Under the pieces are notes generated by a model. That model was given only the letters and a program-made list of their open reading frames with translations. It made no database searches and was not told the DNA's origin. The position numbers and the translations under genes were made by a program. From the NCBI RefSeq assembly GCF_030150205.1, contig NZ_JASLGT010000004.1, positions 124,001 to 188,000 on the forward strand: a stretch of 64,000 nt of DNA, read 5' to 3'. Positions 62,928 to 64,000 of this stretch are shown piece after piece (within the stretch, counting starts at the first letter, position 1; the number at the start of each line of letters is the position of its first letter). Origin of the DNA: Niabella sp. Its GTDB lineage: Bacteria; Bacteroidota; Bacteroidia; Chitinophagales; Chitinophagaceae.

Positions 62928-64000
62928 TTACCGGTCCAGTTCCATCTTTAATTTCTCTTTCAGCTCTTTTACTATCGGGTATTTTTCGATCATCTTCTGG
63001 TATTGCTGTACGGCAGTCATTGGCCGGGGCTCATTGCTTTCGGGTGTTTCTACGTTTTCCCGTTTGGTGATGTAGAACTGGAGCTGCGAATTGGACAGCT
63101 GTTTCTGAAGAAATTCCGAGGCCTGTGTTTTACAGGACTCAATAAACCGGTATTCGATCGCGTTGGCGGTATATACATAAAAAGAGTTATCGTCCAGTAC
63201 TTTTAATTGTGCCAGGTCAAAACTCTGGGCCGCTGAGTTTTTGTTCTCCTTTAATACCACAATAAAAGCCGCCCATGCCGCTTCCAGGGTGTCCTGGGAA
63301 AGGGGACGATCTATCAGCTCCACATGGGTATCTTTAAACTGCTGCCGCAACTTTTCCAGGCTGCTGATCTTCCGGGTGGTTACCGTTTCTTTTGGGGGCG
63401 GAGGTGGTGCCGGTCTGGACTCCGGTTCTTCGATGATCAGCCGGCTGCCGGAAGCTTCGCTCTTAACTGCCGGAATAACGGTTTGGGACGCGGGTACCGG
63501 TTTTACCAAAACCGGCTGAATGCTCCGGAACGGAACAGCTACCGCTTTTTCAGTTATTTTTTTTTTATTCAGCCCGGTATCACCGGCTGTCAGTTCCATT
63601 GCCTGCTGCAGGTAGCACAGCTTGATCAATGTCAGCTCCACATGCAGCCGTTTATTACGTGCCGACCGGTAATTGATCTCCGATTCATTCAATACATTTA
63701 ATGCACTGATGAGGAAGGAAGCCGGTGTTTTTTTTGCGGTTTCAAGATATTTCTGTTTAAAGCTTTCCACGGTATCCAGCAGGGCAACTACTTTTTCATC
63801 TTTGCTCACCAACAGGTTGCGGATAAAGGCCGCAAATCCGTTTAATACCAGGTCCCCTTCAAAACCCTTCCGGTTAATATCATCGTATAAAAGCATGGCA
63901 CCGGAAAGGTCCTGTTGCAGCATATCATCCAACAATTTAAAATAGTAATCCTCATCCAGGATGTTCAGGTGTTCCAGTGTATTGGTATAATTCAGCTCAC
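62928..64000 (-). CDS. dnaX: DNA polymerase III gamma/tau subunit, C-terminal part (DnaX)
   Basis: The frame stays open to the right edge, so the 5' part lies outside the window. The visible 357 residues begin with the helical domain III (ENLNILDEDYYF-like: LEHLNILDEDYYFKLLDDML), then a Pro-rich linker (ESRPAPPPPPKET, about 190 residues from the end) and the C-terminal tau domain. The helical collar region and the Pro-rich linker match DnaX. It is the clamp-loader subunit that links polymerase and helicase. An ATG at 63935 is internal, not the start. Confidence 0.85.
   Translation of the reverse strand, partial: ELNYTNTLEHLNILDEDYYFKLLDDMLQQDLSGAMLLYDDINRKGFEGDLVLNGFAAFIRNLLVSKDEKVVALLDTVESFKQKYLETAKKTPASFLISALNVLNESEINYRSARNKRLHVELTLIKLCYLQQAMELTAGDTGLNKKKITEKAVAVPFRSIQPVLVKPVPASQTVIPAVKSEASGSRLIIEEPESRPAPPPPPKETVTTRKISSLEKLRQQFKDTHVELIDRPLSQDTLEAAWAAFIVVLKENKNSAAQSFDLAQLKVLDDNSFYVYTANAIEYRFIESCKTQASEFLQKQLSNSQLQFYITKRENVETPESNEPRPMTAVQQYQKMIEKYPIVKELKEKLKMELDR

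Noticed and set aside
1..64000. CRISPR array or rRNA genes
   Set aside because: No regularly spaced direct repeats and no rRNA-like sequence were noticed.

Overview
The window comes from a Bacteroidota chromosome, most likely family Chitinophagaceae (inference). The evidence is two SusC/SusD loci with lipoprotein signals, an ECF sigma/FecR/STN-type SusC relay, a type III glutamine synthetase, promoters of the TAnnTTTG (-7) type, and start codons without Shine-Dalgarno sequences. It is mostly chromosomal DNA, with the end of an integrated element on the left.

Layout. (1) 1-6038: the right end of an integrative element next to tRNA-Leu(CAA). It carries an IntDOT-like tyrosine recombinase, an unknown protein translationally coupled to it, an excisionase-like protein, a RepA-type ATPase, a BT4734/VirE-N primase-like protein, small cargo ORFs and the start of a lipoprotein gene. 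An iteron-like repeat cluster lies between the two replication genes. (2) 6379-17406: single genes: a saccharopine-dehydrogenase-like enzyme, a decayed HigB/HigA toxin-antitoxin pair, an AraC regulator with a Tat-exported cupin, a BSP-type metallopeptidase, a secreted protein with a membrane hairpin inside its C-terminal domain, a UvrA2-like ATPase and a LuxR-type regulator. (3) 18029-28641: a self-regulated utilisation locus: promoter with an operator-like inverted repeat, hairpin-rich leader, ECF sigma factor, FecR, SusC with STN domain, SusD, TIG/NHL lipoprotein and a GH29 fucosidase, closed by a terminator. (4) 29382-48844: an 11-gene, all-plus, surface-protein locus: two TonB-dependent receptor/SusD pairs, each followed by a fasciclin lipoprotein, then a DUF5007-like protein, a TIG/delta-60 propeller, two alkaline-phosphatase-superfamily/LamG proteins and an M60-like/discoidin protein. 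The last three appear to have lost their metal-binding catalytic residues. (5) 49119-64000: housekeeping genes: glnN, a polytopic membrane protein, purL, a beta-barrel protein, proC, a TPR protein with a recent internal duplication, pyrG, yidC and the 3' part of dnaX.

The most unusual points are the block of three apparent pseudoenzymes in locus 4; a diverged copy of the glnN 3' end plus terminator on the far side of locus 4, so that the 20-kb locus sits between direct repeats; and the iteron-like cluster in the integrative element. All family assignments come from reading motifs; no database search was possible.
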